Positions 53,587 to 63,444 of a stretch of DNA of 64,000 bases are shown here, piece after piece. The notes under the pieces were generated by a model, which worked only from the letters and a program-made list of their open reading frames with translations, was not told the origin of the DNA and did not search any database. Both the position numbers and the translations under genes were made by a program. Source of the stretch: Campylobacterales bacterium (GTDB taxonomy: Bacteria > Campylobacterota > Campylobacteria > Campylobacterales > Sulfurimonadaceae); NCBI GenBank assembly GCA_016938735.1, contig JAFGUB010000010.1, positions 20,494 through 84,493 on the forward strand, written 5' to 3'. The stretch's first letter is position 1. Every line of letters begins with the position of its first letter.

Positions 53587-55467
53587 ATGAGTAAAGTAAT
53601 CGGTATTGACCTTGGAACCACCAACTCTTGTGTAGCCGTATATGAAGGCGGCGAAGCCAAAATCATCCCTAACAAAGAGGGTAAAAACACCACCCCTTCG
53701 GTAGTGGCGTTTACTGATAAAGGCGAAACGCTGGTGGGCGATCCTGCCAAGCGGCAAGCCATCACCAACCCTGAGCGCACCATCTACTCGATCAAGCGCA
53801 TCATGGGTCTGATGATGAACGAAGAGAAGGCCAAAGAGGCGCACGACAAAGTCACCTACAAGATCGTCGATAAAAACGGCATGGCAGCGGTCAACGTAGC
53901 GGGTACCGTCTACACGCCGCAGGAGATTTCGGCCAAAATCCTTAGCAAACTCAAAGAGGATGCCGAGGCGTATCTGGGACAGGGCGTGACCGATGCGGTT
54001 ATCACCGTTCCGGCGTACTTCAACGACGCGCAGCGCAAAGCGACCAAAGAGGCCGGCACCATCGCGGGGCTCAACGTGCTGCGTATCATCAACGAGCCGA
54101 CCGCTTCGGCACTGGCGTACGGACTTGAGAGCAAAAGCGACGAAAACGTCCTTGTGTATGACCTGGGCGGCGGAACCTTCGACGTGACTACGCTTGAGAT
54201 CAGCGACGGCACTTTTGAGGTGCTTTCTACCGATGGTAACGCCTTCCTAGGCGGCGACGACTTCGACAACGCCATCGTGAACTACCTCGCAAGCGAGTTC
54301 AAAAACGACCACGGTATCGATTTGCGCAATGACAAAATGGCCCTTCAGCGCCTCAAAGACGCGGCGGAAAATGCCAAAAAAGAGCTCTCAAGCGCCAGCG
54401 AAACGGAGATCAACCTGCCGTTCATTACCGCTGATGCTTCAGGGCCAAAACACTTGGTGCTCAAGCTCACCCGCGCAAAATTTGAAGGGATGATCGAAAA
54501 GCTGATCGAAGAGACGATTGAGCATATCCGTATCGCCATGAAAGACGCCGGTCTGGATAAAAACCAGATCAAAGAGATCATCATGGTCGGCGGCTCTACT
54601 CGTGTGCCTCTGGCGCAGAAAAAAGTGAGCGAATTCTTCGGCGGCAAAGACCTCAATAAGAGCGTCAACCCTGACGAAGTGGTCGCAGCCGGTGCGGCGA
54701 TTCAGGGCGGCGTACTGCGCGGCGATGTCAAAGACGTGCTGCTGCTCGACGTCACCCCTCTTTCACTGGGCATCGAGACCCTTGGCGGCGTAGCGACCAA
54801 GATCATCGAAAAAGGTACCACCATTCCGGTCAAGAAGTCTCAGGTTTTCTCTACCGCCGAGGACAATCAGCCCGCGGTCAGCATCAGCGTCGTTCAGGGT
54901 GAGCGCGAGTTCGCCCGCGACAATAAATCACTCGGCCTCTTCGAGCTTAGCGGTATCCCGTCCGCACCGCGCGGCGTGCCGCAAATCGAAGTCACGTTTG
55001 ACATCGATGCCAACGGGATCTTGACCGTATCGGCTAAAGATAAAGGTACGGGCAAATCTCAAGAGATCAAGATCACCGGCAGCTCAGGTCTGAGCGAAGC
55101 CGAGATCAACCAGATGATCCAAGATGCCGAAAAACACAAAGCCGATGACGCCAAGCGTAAAGAGCTGGTCGATCTGCGCAACCAAGCCGACGCGCTGGTC
55201 GCCCAAACCGAAAAGAGCCTCAGCGAAAACGCCGACAAGATCGACGCGGGCGAAAAAGCGGCTATCGAAGCGGCGGCCAAAGAGCTCAAAGAGACGCTCA
55301 AAGATACCAGCGCCACCAAAGAGCAGATCGAAGCCAAACTCAAAAAGCTGACCGAAGCGAGCCACAAAATGGCGGAGCAGATGTATAAAGGCCAAGAGGG
55401 CGGCGAAGCGGCTTCCAGCGGTGCCAAGAAAAAAGACGATGACGTCATCGACGCCGAAATCGAGTAA
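53587..55467 (+). CDS. dnaK: Chaperone DnaK (Hsp70)
   Basis: 626 residues. Full signatures: [14 protein letters not shown] at the N-terminus, [12 protein letters not shown], and [17 protein letters not shown]. Substrate-binding domain (about 380-500) and helical lid, ending [12 protein letters not shown] with the C-terminal acidic motif. ATP-driven folding chaperone working with GrpE and DnaJ (not in this window). The 49 bp after grpE are AT-rich, with AAAGGA before the ATG. Confidence 0.97.
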   Translation: MSKVIGIDLGTTNSCVAVYEGGEAKIIPNKEGKNTTPSVVAFTDKGETLVGDPAKRQAITNPERTIYSIKRIMGLMMNEEKAKEAHDKVTYKIVDKNGMAAVNVAGTVYTPQEISAKILSKLKEDAEAYLGQGVTDAVITVPAYFNDAQRKATKEAGTIAGLNVLRIINEPTASALAYGLESKSDENVLVYDLGGGTFDVTTLEISDGTFEVLSTDGNAFLGGDDFDNAIVNYLASEFKNDHGIDLRNDKMALQRLKDAAENAKKELSSASETEINLPFITADASGPKHLVLKLTRAKFEGMIEKLIEETIEHIRIAMKDAGLDKNQIKEIIMVGGSTRVPLAQKKVSEFFGGKDLNKSVNPDEVVAAGAAIQGGVLRGDVKDVLLLDVTPLSLGIETLGGVATKIIEKGTTIPVKKSQVFSTAEDNQPAVSISVVQGEREFARDNKSLGLFELSGIPSAPRGVPQIEVTFDIDANGILTVSAKDKGTGKSQEIKITGSSGLSEAEINQMIQDAEKHKADDAKRKELVDLRNQADALVAQTEKSLSENADKIDAGEKAAIEAAAKELKETLKDTSATKEQIEAKLKKLTEASHKMAEQMYKGQEGGEAASSGAKKKDDDVIDAEIE

Positions 55468-55476
55468 TATCCCCTT

Positions 55477-55503
55477 ACATGTAAGCCTCTAGCGCTTACA
55501 TGT
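55477..55503 (+). terminator. Palindrome-pair terminator after dnaK
   Basis: ACATGTAAGC (55477-55486) and GCTTACATGT (55494-55503) form a 10-bp stem with a 7-nt loop, 10 bp after the stop. A T-rich tract (CCTTTCCTTCCTTTTT) follows, as in an intrinsic terminator. The arms belong to a perfect palindrome (55475) and one with a final G (55496). Confidence 0.7.
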
Positions 55504-55621
55504 AGCCTTTCCTTCCTTTTTGATCTACTCAATTTAGTGCGTATGTCGAATGATAAACGGTATGAAGTTTTGTATGTTTAGAAGCGTTTGGATTGAAATT
55601 TATGAGGTTTGATGGATGGGA

Positions 55622-55696
55622 TGGCTCCGGTTACAGGATTCGAACCTGTGACCAAGTGATTAACAGTCACCTACTCTACCGCTGAGCTAAACCGGA
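55622..55696 (-). tRNA. tRNA-Asn (anticodon GTT)
   Basis: Reading on the minus strand: acceptor TCCGGTT pairs with AACCGGA, D-arm GCTCAGCGGTAGAGT, anticodon loop CTGTTAA (GTT), T-arm with GGTTCGAATCC, discriminator G, encoded CCA. Length 72 plus CCA. Confidence 0.93.
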
Positions 55697-55705
55697 ATGT
55701 TTTTT

Positions 55706-55782
55706 TGGTGTCAAGGGGGGGACTTGAACCCCCGACCCCCGGCTTATGAGACCAGTGCTCTAACCAGCTGAGCTACCTTGAC
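55706..55782 (-). tRNA. tRNA-Met (anticodon CAT)
   Basis: Minus strand: acceptor GTCAAGG pairs with CCTTGAC, D-arm GCTCAGCTGGTTAGAGC, anticodon loop CTCATAA (CAT), T-arm GGGGGTTCAAGTCCCCC, discriminator A, CCA encoded. It looks like the elongator form, though a tRNA-Ile with modified CAT cannot be ruled out from sequence. It is 9 bp from tRNA-Asn and on the same transcript. Confidence 0.88.
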
Positions 55783-55843
55783 ATTTTAAGAAGGTTGAAA
55801 TTTTATCCACGTCGTGCTTATATTTTCCTAAAAGCACACAAAC

Positions 55844-56089
55844 TCATGCGAGTCCGAGTGCTTTGTCGATGGCCTTTTGATCGAACCCGCAAATCCACTG
55901 GCTGCCGATGAGCACTACGGGTACGCCACGGCATCCGTGGCGCTCGCAATCTTTGGCGGCTTGTTCGTCTTTGGTGATGTCGATCGCTTTGTATTTGATC
56001 TGATGGCTTTCAAAGTGTTTTTTGGCCGTCGTACACCATTTACATGTAGGGGAAGTGAAGAGTACGACCTTTTTTTGCTTCGTTTGCAT
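55844..56089 (-). CDS. Glutaredoxin-like protein (CKWC active site)
   Basis: 81 residues, thioredoxin fold: VVLFTSPTCKWCTTAKKHFE with the redox pair in CKWC (about 16-19), cis-Pro in GVPVVLIG. Non-standard active site (glutaredoxins are CPYC), seen in NrdH/Grx-like proteins. It may serve as thiol reductant or metal chaperone. The palindrome variant TTACATGTAG at 56040 encodes the TCK of the active site. Confidence 0.9.
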   Translation of the reverse strand: MQTKQKKVVLFTSPTCKWCTTAKKHFESHQIKYKAIDITKDEQAAKDCERHGCRGVPVVLIGSQWICGFDQKAIDKALGLA

Positions 56090-56167
56090 GATTCCTCCTT
56101 TGATGGCGCAAAATCATAACACAAAGGCTTTAAATCAAAATATATAATCCTATTTAAGTCAATATTG

Positions 56168-56185
56168 TTGAGTCGTAAAGACTAA
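56168..56185. promoter_or_regulatory. HAIR-like operator of groES-groEL
   Basis: TTGAGTCGTAAAGACTAA, an inverted repeat TTGAGTC-N5-GACTAA matching the site upstream of grpE in opposite orientation. It lies 5 bp before the -35, where a repressor would block RNA polymerase. Confidence 0.7.
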
Positions 56186-56190
56186 GACTA

Positions 56191-56220
56191 TTGACATTGT
56201 TTCCATTTTTTGTGTACCAT
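56191..56220 (+). promoter_or_regulatory. Sigma-70-type promoter of groES-groEL
   Basis: TTGACA (56191-56196), 18-bp spacer, TACCAT (56215-56220). The transcript would start near 56227, about 25 nt before the groES ATG. Confidence 0.7.
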
Positions 56221-56251
56221 TACCCCGAAAATTCAATCAGGAGGAAATCAT

Positions 56252-56512
56252 ATGAATTTCAAACCACTAGGTGAGCGCGTGCTCGTCGAGCGCATCGAAG
56301 AGGCGACTACGACGGCTTCAGGTATCATCATCCCCGACAATGCCAAAGAGAAGCCTTCTCAAGGTAAAGTCATTGCCGTGGCCAGTGATGTTGAAGGCGT
56401 CGAAGTCGGCAATACGGTCGTATTCGGTAAATATTCAGGCACTGAACTCACTCTTGACGGTAAGAAATATCTGGTCATGGACCTTTCAGACGTTTTAGGC
56501 GTCATTCTCTAA
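56252..56512 (+). CDS. groES: Co-chaperonin GroES
   Basis: 86 residues from the ATG at 56252, with a strong CAGGAGGAAATCAT upstream. Signature [20 protein letters not shown] at the N-terminus, mobile loop, and DLSDVLGVI at the end. Normal family length about 90. Heptameric cap of GroEL. Confidence 0.96.
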   Translation: MNFKPLGERVLVERIEEATTTASGIIIPDNAKEKPSQGKVIAVASDVEGVEVGNTVVFGKYSGTELTLDGKKYLVMDLSDVLGVIL

Positions 56513-56537
56513 ATCATTTTCATTCAAGGAGCAATTC

Positions 56538-58175
56538 ATGGCAAAAGAGATCACATTTTCCGATTCAGCCCGCAATAAACTGGCAAACGGCGTTCAAAAA
56601 TTGACCGATGCGGTCAAAGTCACCATGGGACCGCGCGGTCGCAACGTATTGATCCAAAAGAGCTACGGCGCACCCAGCATCACCAAAGACGGCGTTTCAG
56701 TTGCCAAAGAGATCGAACTTAAAGATCCCCTAGAGAATATGGGTGCCCAACTGGTCAAAGAGGTTGCTTCCAACACCGCTGATGAGGCCGGTGACGGTAC
56801 AACAACGGCAACCGTTCTTGCCAACGCCATCTTCCAAGAGGGTCTGCGCAACGTCACTGCCGGTGCCAACCCCATCGAGATCAAACGCGGTATGGACAAA
56901 GCGGTCGAAGCGATTCTTGCCAACCTCAAAGGCATGGCCCGTGAGATCAAAGATCAAAACGAGATCGCACAAGTCGCCTCTATCTCCGCCAACTCTGATG
57001 AGTCTGTGGGCAATATGATCGCTCAGGCGATGGAGAAAGTGGGCCGCGACGGTGTCATCACTGTTGAAGAAGCCAAGGGAATCAACGACGAGCTTGAAGT
57101 GGTTGAAGGGATGCAGTTTGACCGTGGTTACCTCTCTCCGTACTTCATCACCAACTCTGAAAAGATGATCGCAGAGATTGAAAATCCTTATATTTTACTC
57201 TTCGATCAGAAGATCTCCAACCTCAAAGATCTGTTGCCGGTGCTGGAGCAGATTCAGCGCTCAGGCCGTCCGCTGCTCATCATCGCCGAAGATGTCGAAG
57301 GCGAAGCGATGGCAACGCTTGTCGTGAACAAACTGCGCGGTATCCTCAATATCTCCGCCGTCAAAGCTCCGGGCTTCGGTGATCGCCGCAAAGCGATGCT
57401 GCAAGATATCGCCATCCTTACCGGCGGTCAAGTGATCAGCGAAGAGGTTGGCCGCACGCTCGAGAGCACGCAGATCGCCGATCTGGGCCAAGCCGCGCGC
57501 GTCGTAATCGACAAAGACAACACCGTCATCGTTGATGGTCGCGGCAGCAAAGAGTCGGTTGCGGCGCGTATCAAAGAGATCAAAATCCAGATCGACGCGA
57601 CCACTTCTGAGTATGACAAAGAGAAGCTTCAAGAGCGCCTTGCCAAACTCTCAGGCGGCGTAGCGGTCATCAAAGTCGGTGCCGCTACCGAAACCGAGAT
57701 GAAAGAGAAAAAAGACCGCGTAGACGACGCACTCTCCGCTACCAAAGCGGCAGTTGAAGAGGGGATTGTCATCGGCGGCGGCGCAGCGCTGATCCGCGCG
57801 GCTGAGGGGATCGAGCTTGGTGATCTGCCACACGATCAAAAGATCGGTTGTGAGATTATCTTGCGTGCCATCAGTGCGCCGCTCAAGCAAATCGCCATCA
57901 ACGCAGGCTACGACGCAGGCGTGGTTGCCAACAACATCGCCAACTCTAAAGACAAAAACGTGGGCTTTAACGCTGCGACCGGCGAGTATGTCGATATGTT
58001 CCAAGCGGGCATCATCGATCCGCTCAAAGTTGAGCGCGTTGCACTCACCAACGCGGTTTCGGTCTCTAGCTTGTTGCTGACTACCGAAGCAACCATCCAC
58101 ATCATCCCCGAAGAGAAGCCGGCAGCAGCCGCTCCTGATATGGGCGGTATGGGTGGCATGGGCGGAATGTACTAA
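56538..58175 (+). CDS. groEL: Chaperonin GroEL
   Basis: 545 residues. Signatures: [16 protein letters not shown], the ATP-binding [11 protein letters not shown], and the C-terminal Gly-Gly-Met tail (GGMGGMGGM). It folds proteins with GroES in an ATP-dependent cage. AAGGAG precedes the ATG; 25 bp after groES. A single copy is present here. Confidence 0.97.
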   Translation: MAKEITFSDSARNKLANGVQKLTDAVKVTMGPRGRNVLIQKSYGAPSITKDGVSVAKEIELKDPLENMGAQLVKEVASNTADEAGDGTTTATVLANAIFQEGLRNVTAGANPIEIKRGMDKAVEAILANLKGMAREIKDQNEIAQVASISANSDESVGNMIAQAMEKVGRDGVITVEEAKGINDELEVVEGMQFDRGYLSPYFITNSEKMIAEIENPYILLFDQKISNLKDLLPVLEQIQRSGRPLLIIAEDVEGEAMATLVVNKLRGILNISAVKAPGFGDRRKAMLQDIAILTGGQVISEEVGRTLESTQIADLGQAARVVIDKDNTVIVDGRGSKESVAARIKEIKIQIDATTSEYDKEKLQERLAKLSGGVAVIKVGAATETEMKEKKDRVDDALSATKAAVEEGIVIGGGAALIRAAEGIELGDLPHDQKIGCEIILRAISAPLKQIAINAGYDAGVVANNIANSKDKNVGFNAATGEYVDMFQAGIIDPLKVERVALTNAVSVSSLLLTTEATIHIIPEEKPAAAAPDMGGMGGMGGMY

Positions 58176-58192
58176 ACCGCTCTCCCGTACAA

Positions 58193-58222
58193 GGCCCCTT
58201 TTGGGGTCGCTTACATGTAAGC
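58193..58222 (+). terminator. Hairpin plus palindrome after groEL
   Basis: GGCCCC/GGGGTC stem (58193-58208) with TTTT loop, followed at once by the extended palindrome GCTTACATGTAAGC (58209-58222) and a T-rich tract. It lies between the convergent groEL and Fur-family genes. Probable terminator. Confidence 0.6.
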
Positions 58223-58307
58223 TCTTCTTCCCTCTTTTAAAATACCGATGATCTTTTGTGAATTTGTCCCGCACCGTAGCGGCGCAGGTGTGTTGTAGTG
58301 TAGGCGA

Positions 58308-58712
58308 TTAGCCTTTTTGGCATGTTTCGCAGATGCCGCTAAAGACCAGTGAGCTTTCGGTTGTTTTGAAATGGACACCGTGCGGTAGCATCGCTTCGAT
58401 CTGCTCCATCGGTACGCTCACATCCTCAAAACTGCCGCACTGGGTGCAGAGCAGATGGGCGTGGGGGGCTTTGATCAGCTCGTATTTGGATTTCATGCTG
58501 GGGATCTTCACCTCTTTGACAAGGGCGGTTTCGATCATGGCGTGGACGTTTTTGTAGAGCGTCGCGAGTGAAATTGAAGAGAACTGGCGAGAAATTTTCT
58601 CGTACAGATCTTCGATGCTGATATGTCCCGACTGATGCATCAGTGTTAATATCCCAAGTCGTTGCGGGGTCACCTTGAGATCGCGTTCGCGTAGGAGTTG
58701 TTCGTAATTCAT
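58308..58712 (-). CDS. Fur/PerR-family metalloregulator
   Basis: 134 residues from the ATG at 58712 (a start at 58733 would give 141). Winged helix with LATLYKNVHAM recognition region (about 50-60), metal-binding HAHLLCTQCGS and the second Cys pair GICETCQKG for the structural zinc. It reads closer to PerR than to Fur, but the two are hard to tell by eye. A TATAAT lies only 7 bp before this ATG on the minus strand, which would give an mRNA with almost no leader. Confidence 0.88.
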   Translation of the reverse strand: MNYEQLLRERDLKVTPQRLGILTLMHQSGHISIEDLYEKISRQFSSISLATLYKNVHAMIETALVKEVKIPSMKSKYELIKAPHAHLLCTQCGSFEDVSVPMEQIEAMLPHGVHFKTTESSLVFSGICETCQKG

Positions 58713-58785
58713 AAAGCGGATTATAGCGCTCATGCTTATGAAATAGAGCTAAGTGAGAAAAGTTATCCTTAAAAACTATGTTGCT

Positions 58786-60846
58786 TTAAGTGTGGGTGCT
58801 ATTGTGTTGAGTACCGACGACCCGATTGCGCCCCTCATGCTTCGCTAGGTAGAGATTTTGATCGGCTTCGTTTACCATCGCATCGAAAAAATGGGTAGCG
58901 CTCTCATGCGCAATGGGCGTGCGGGTGGTCACGCCGCAACTGATCGTGATCGAGAGACCGCCGATGGCGTGTGTCTGGATATATGATCGCAAACGCTCCG
59001 CAGCGCTACAGGCCTCTGCCTGATCGGTATCGCTCATGATCATCAGAAACTCTTCGCCTCCAAACCGTCCGACGATGTCACTTTCACGGCAGGCCACCTT
59101 GAGTGCGTCGGCAAGTGCGCGGATCACCTCGTCGCCTTTATCGTGTCCGTGGGTGTCATTGACCTGTTTAAACCAATCGATATCGAGCATCAGAAGGCTG
59201 ATCGGTGCATGTTGGCGCTTCATCACTTCAAAAATCTTTTCAAAATGTTCGATGATATCTCGGCGGTTAAAAATCCTTGTCAGCGGGTCTAAAACCGCCT
59301 GCTGTGCCAGCTCTTGATTGAGTATTTCGATCTGTGCCACATGCTCTTGTAGCTCTTTTTGGCGCACGATCTCATCGCTAATATCATCAAAGACAACGAC
59401 ATACTTATCGATCCCCTCAAAGTGAAAGCGCCTTACATGTATATGAAATACACGCTTTAGCATCTTGACGTTGTGGGTTTTGTGGCGGTGCTCGACGATG
59501 TAATCGGCCCAGTTGAGCCCCTCCATCTCTCTTTGAATGTACGCCATCCCCTCTTCAGCCTCGAAGTAGTCGCAGACGCACGGATGCGCGCGTGAAAAAT
59601 CCTCTACGCTCTCAAAACCGAAGAAGTCAAGCAAAGAGCGGTTGGCCGTCACCATGATTTCACCGTCGGTTAGCAGCACCAGACTTGATTGTGCATTGAG
59701 GATCTCTTGATTGAGACGACTGATTTGATCGCGCTCAAGGATAAGGCGTGCCGTCTCTTCGATGTTGCGGTCAACCAGTACCGCCATAGCGCCGATCTCG
59801 TCACGGCTCTCTAGGCCAATGGGTTTTGGACGCTTTTTGCGGTCGTGGATAAAGGTAAAAAAAGCGATCAGGCCGTTTTGAAAGCGGGAGAGTTTGCTCA
59901 AAAAATCGTACATAAAGGCCAAAGAGACCCCCACAAAGAGCAGCAGCACGACCGCTGAAAAGAGGATGCTTCGCTCCAAAAAGAGCGTATTGTATGCCAC
60001 CATCTGAGGCCCGAGCGCATCTTGTCTGGCGATCAGCGCGTCGCTGAGCGTTTCAAGTTGCTCCAGCAGCATCTGCTCCATAGGTTGCAGTTTATGAGTG
60101 ATGAGGGTGTTGCGCTCTAAAATCAAAGCGTGGATCGCTTCGATGTTTTGGGTGTAGTCTTGCAGCAGTGTTTCAAGCCGCTGAAGCTTTTTAAGCTGCC
60201 CGCTCTCTTCTTTGGATGCCTTATAAAGCCCCTCTTGCAGCGCTTTGAACTCCCATGAGAGCTGCACAAAAGAGTCTTCGCTGTTGTGCCACAAAAAGGC
60301 GAAAAGGGAGCGTTGCGCACGCAAAAAGAGTTGACTGTTTTGTAGCGCCGGTACCGCGTGCTTTAAGTGCACTTGCTGCGCAAGCTCTTCGAGCAAGCGC
60401 TCGATCTCGCGCGCAGTAGGCTCTAGTTGCTGTGTCTTGATGGTATTGCGGCGCACGATCAGTGCCGCTACCGATTCGAAATCACTCTTGTAGTTTTTGA
60501 GCCGGACTTCGAAGTTGGAGAGTTCATGTGCGTACGGATGCATCACCTCGCCAAAACCGCGCAGTCGCGCAATGAGGTGCTCTAGCGTCTCGTAGTGGTG
60601 GCCGAAGCGATGCGCCAAAGCCGGATCGAAGCTCCTCATGAACTCCTTGTTGCTGGATTCGAGCAGCAACAACTCCCCTTCGATGCTTTTGAGCGCCACC
60701 GAAGCGCGCGCCACGCTGCGATAGGTATTGAATTGTTCGGACGCATAACGCACAAAGCCGATTTCATAAGCGATATAAGCGCCAATCAGCACCGAAAGAA
60801 CGATAAAGTTGATCAGAAGTCTGTGCTTGATGGAGAGTGAAAACAT
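58786..60846 (-). CDS. Diguanylate cyclase with periplasmic helical sensor and PAS
   Basis: 686 residues. Two transmembrane helices (about 9-28, 292-312) bracket a long helical periplasmic domain rich in coiled coil. A HAMP-like linker (about 313-365), PAS (about 375-490) and a GGDEF domain with active-site GGEEF follow; LDIDWFKQVNDTHGHDKGDE is the expected metal/substrate segment. It makes cyclic di-GMP. A one-base palindrome variant (TTACATGTAT, 59435) lies inside. Confidence 0.92.
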   Translation of the reverse strand: MFSLSIKHRLLINFIVLSVLIGAYIAYEIGFVRYASEQFNTYRSVARASVALKSIEGELLLLESSNKEFMRSFDPALAHRFGHHYETLEHLIARLRGFGEVMHPYAHELSNFEVRLKNYKSDFESVAALIVRRNTIKTQQLEPTAREIERLLEELAQQVHLKHAVPALQNSQLFLRAQRSLFAFLWHNSEDSFVQLSWEFKALQEGLYKASKEESGQLKKLQRLETLLQDYTQNIEAIHALILERNTLITHKLQPMEQMLLEQLETLSDALIARQDALGPQMVAYNTLFLERSILFSAVVLLLFVGVSLAFMYDFLSKLSRFQNGLIAFFTFIHDRKKRPKPIGLESRDEIGAMAVLVDRNIEETARLILERDQISRLNQEILNAQSSLVLLTDGEIMVTANRSLLDFFGFESVEDFSRAHPCVCDYFEAEEGMAYIQREMEGLNWADYIVEHRHKTHNVKMLKRVFHIHVRRFHFEGIDKYVVVFDDISDEIVRQKELQEHVAQIEILNQELAQQAVLDPLTRIFNRRDIIEHFEKIFEVMKRQHAPISLLMLDIDWFKQVNDTHGHDKGDEVIRALADALKVACRESDIVGRFGGEEFLMIMSDTDQAEACSAAERLRSYIQTHAIGGLSITISCGVTTRTPIAHESATHFFDAMVNEADQNLYLAKHEGRNRVVGTQHNSTHT

Positions 60847-60848
60847 CT

Positions 60849-61826
60849 CTAAGCCTTCTCAAGTAACTTCAGAGCTGCCGCCGTTACCTCATGTGCCTCA
60901 ATGAGCCGCATACAATCGTGATGTTTTAATGGACATTCGCGCTTCATACACGGAGCGCATTTGAGTTCATGGCGCACGATGGCGCTTTGGGGGTTGGCCC
61001 ACTGCGAGGTCTCGCGGTGGCGTGTGGGGCCGAAGATGGCCACCGTAGGTACGCCGTAGGCCGCCGCAACGTGCATCGGGCCGCTGTCGTTGGTGATCAA
61101 AAGTGACAAACCCCCGACATAGGCGCACATCTGCGCAACGTCGGTGCGTCCGGCGAGGTTGGTGACATGGCTTACATGTAAGGCAGTCAAATGTGCTTCG
61201 ATCTCCTCCGCCACGCTTCGCTCAGCAGGAGAGCCGAAGATCACAATCTCAAAACGAGGCGCAAAATGAGCCGCCACCTCCGCAAACTTTTGGGGATACC
61301 ACCGTTTGGCGGAACCGTAGGTGGCTCCGGGGTTGATGCCGAGTGTAGGGCGTTCATAGCGGTGCGGCGCGATGTAGACCTTTAGTTTGGGATGATCCGA
61401 TGCGGCGGCTCCTGCGGCGTAGGCGAGGTGCAGATACTGCACCACCAGATGTTCACTACGATCCAGACTCAGAGCGTCGCTGCAGAGCATCCTTGCGTGC
61501 CAGCTTGAACGCACAAAGGTGCGTTTTGAGCCGCTCCAAAAGAGCAGCAATGTAGCGTGGATCTGATCGCGAAATGAGACCGCCAGATCATGTACGCCCA
61601 GCTGCTTGGCCAGAGCGTAGGTGTTGCGCAGGCGATTGCCGCCCTTTTTGGTCTCATCGACGATGGCGCGCTCACACAAGGGGTGGTGTTGCATCGCCGC
61701 AATGCTCAGCGCCGAACCTACGAAGCTAAAGCGCACGGAAGCGTTACATGTAGTGAGCGCTTCGATGGCGGCGCTCGCCATTACGGCGTCACCGAGCCAG
61801 TTGGGCAAAATGACGAGGATTCTCAT
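60849..61826 (-). CDS. waaF: ADP-heptose:LPS heptosyltransferase II
   Basis: 325 residues, GT9 fold. N-terminal LVILPNWLGDAVMASAAI and the central TLGINPGATYGSAKRWYP, then LLITNDSGPMHVAAAYGVP and FGPTRHRETSQW are the WaaF/RfaF signatures; it adds the second heptose to the inner core of lipopolysaccharide. Its start overlaps the stop of the upstream glycosidase-like gene by 4 bp. Palindrome at 61172 encodes ALHVS. Confidence 0.92.
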   Translation of the reverse strand: MRILVILPNWLGDAVMASAAIEALTTCNASVRFSFVGSALSIAAMQHHPLCERAIVDETKKGGNRLRNTYALAKQLGVHDLAVSFRDQIHATLLLFWSGSKRTFVRSSWHARMLCSDALSLDRSEHLVVQYLHLAYAAGAAASDHPKLKVYIAPHRYERPTLGINPGATYGSAKRWYPQKFAEVAAHFAPRFEIVIFGSPAERSVAEEIEAHLTALHVSHVTNLAGRTDVAQMCAYVGGLSLLITNDSGPMHVAAAYGVPTVAIFGPTRHRETSQWANPQSAIVRHELKCAPCMKRECPLKHHDCMRLIEAHEVTAAALKLLEKA

Positions 61827-63070
61827 CGGCGCTCCTTGCGGATATAGATCGGGTCTTTGTATACATGTAAGGCTTTGAGCGGACCGCCCAAAAGATCATA
61901 CGCCTGCTCATCCGCTTCGAGCACCGGCGTGTAGGATTCAAACGCCCAAAGGATGCGCAGTGTGTGCGACGCGCTCTCACAGCGCAGCTCAAAGCGCCTT
62001 TTGCATGTTTTAAACGCGACCACCCGCATACCCTGTAGCTGCGAGACCATCACGCGGTACGCCTCAAACGCGCTGCGCTCCCTAAGCCCGTCGCGGCTAT
62101 CCACCAAGCCGTACCCGGGGGCGATAAGCTGATGCCAAAAAACGGTGTTCACCCCGCCCGTGCCAAGCGCGATGAGGTGGTAGCGCACCATATAACGTGC
62201 ATACGCCGCTTCGCTGACGCACTCATGCTCGCTGGTAGGTGCATAGGGGGCGGTGTGGGAGATCGGCCAGTTGGCTTCGGTGATATAGAGCGCCACGTTG
62301 CGGCGTGCAAGCATCATCAAGGCGCGCTGCAAGAGGATTTTGCCCTGAAGCGAAAAGCCAAGCTGGCTGTTTTCGGGCGCACCGCGACGATCCACATAGA
62401 GCAGTGCCGAAACGGCGTCATAGCGCGGCGCGGAGGGGGAGAGCAGCGCGTGCGCGGTGGCGTGGTACTCAAAGTCGATCACCGAGCCGCCGACTAACTC
62501 AAGACCCGCAAAATGCGCATCGCGCACGCTATGCACGGTGCGGGCAAAACGCAGATACTCATCCACCCCAAACAAGCCCCATTTGGCGCGGTTGATGGCG
62601 TTGCCGACCACGAAACGCCGCGCATAGGGGCTCAGCCGCGCAAAGAGCGTCTCGACGTCGCGGCGCAAAAGCGCTTCATCTTCGATGTGCTCCCGATCTT
62701 GCATGATCGTGATGCTTAGCTCAGACCCCTCAAGGCGCGCACAAAAGGCCGCCACCTCCTCTAGCCGCTCCATCTGCCATAGCCCGAAGCGGATCAGCAC
62801 CTGCCTTATATGTAAGCGCTCCAGCATCTCTAGCGTTGCCTCGCTTTCGCGCAGCGGATCGGCCCCCATGCCAAAAAATGCTTGCGTATCGACCCTACGC
62901 GGACGCACAAAGGGGATGAGCAGCGTTGAGAGCGGCAGGGCAAAGAGCGCGATGAGCACGGTTTTGATCAGTGAGCGAAGATTGGCACGTCGCGAGCGCT
63001 TTTTGTACGCACGGTCTTTGAGCTGATAGGGTTGATCGGAGTGGGAATCCCAGATAAAAGGCGCTTTCAT
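61823..63070 (-). CDS. Membrane-anchored glycosidase-like protein (clan GH-A fold)
   Basis: 415 residues. One transmembrane helix (about 33-53), then a TIM-barrel-like domain. The nucleophile-type motif ALYITEANWP is intact, but the acid/base site expected as GNE reads VGNAINRAKWG, with Ala in place of Glu. This suggests a non-hydrolytic or altered function. It is coupled to waaF, so it may act in surface glycan formation. Family placement is from fold pattern only. Confidence 0.7.
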   Translation of the reverse strand: MKAPFIWDSHSDQPYQLKDRAYKKRSRRANLRSLIKTVLIALFALPLSTLLIPFVRPRRVDTQAFFGMGADPLRESEATLEMLERLHIRQVLIRFGLWQMERLEEVAAFCARLEGSELSITIMQDREHIEDEALLRRDVETLFARLSPYARRFVVGNAINRAKWGLFGVDEYLRFARTVHSVRDAHFAGLELVGGSVIDFEYHATAHALLSPSAPRYDAVSALLYVDRRGAPENSQLGFSLQGKILLQRALMMLARRNVALYITEANWPISHTAPYAPTSEHECVSEAAYARYMVRYHLIALGTGGVNTVFWHQLIAPGYGLVDSRDGLRERSAFEAYRVMVSQLQGMRVVAFKTCKRRFELRCESASHTLRILWAFESYTPVLEADEQAYDLLGGPLKALHVYKDPIYIRKERR

Positions 63071-63168
63071 GGCGAAAGTGTAGCAAGCAGGGGTGGAAAA
63101 GGGGCTAAAACGCTATGCGAAGCGCAGATAAAAGGCTGTGCCTCGCCTTGGCCTTCAAGCCCTGAACG

Positions 63169-63444
63169 CTAATAAACTTCGTAATGCGTACCGATGTCAA
63201 TAGGGATGATTTGCTCATCTTGAATAATGAAATCAATCAATATCCTATATTCCATGGTAATCGACACCGAGTAAAGTTCACACAGCCTTCCTTGCAGCTT
63301 ATGCAATCTCAAGGAGGGATGATAGGGGTTTAACTCCAGAATCTCCATTGTTTTTGCATACCGCTCCAAAACATCGGGATGCCTTTTGAGAAATTTTTTG
63401 AGCCTTTTTAAATAACTCTCCGTAAAGAGAAGTTTATAGCTCAT
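63169..63444 (-). CDS. RelE/ParE-superfamily toxin
   Basis: 91 residues with the YoeB/RelE layout: LLFTESYLKRLKKFLKRHPD at the N-terminus, central LHKLQGRLCELYSVSITMEYRI and IPIDIGTHYEVY at the end, the usual catalytic C-terminal His-Tyr region. Ribosome-dependent mRNA cleavage is the known activity for the family. Its start overlaps the antitoxin end by 11 bp. Confidence 0.87.
   Translation of the reverse strand: MSYKLLFTESYLKRLKKFLKRHPDVLERYAKTMEILELNPYHPSLRLHKLQGRLCELYSVSITMEYRILIDFIIQDEQIIPIDIGTHYEVY

Noticed and set aside
55622..55782. tRNA genes as an integration site of a genomic island
   Set aside because: No duplicated tRNA end, integrase or change in gene content is seen on either side.
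63071..63168. Possible small gene between the glycosidase-like gene and the toxin
   Set aside because: No frame with start signal and reasonable length was found in these 98 bp.
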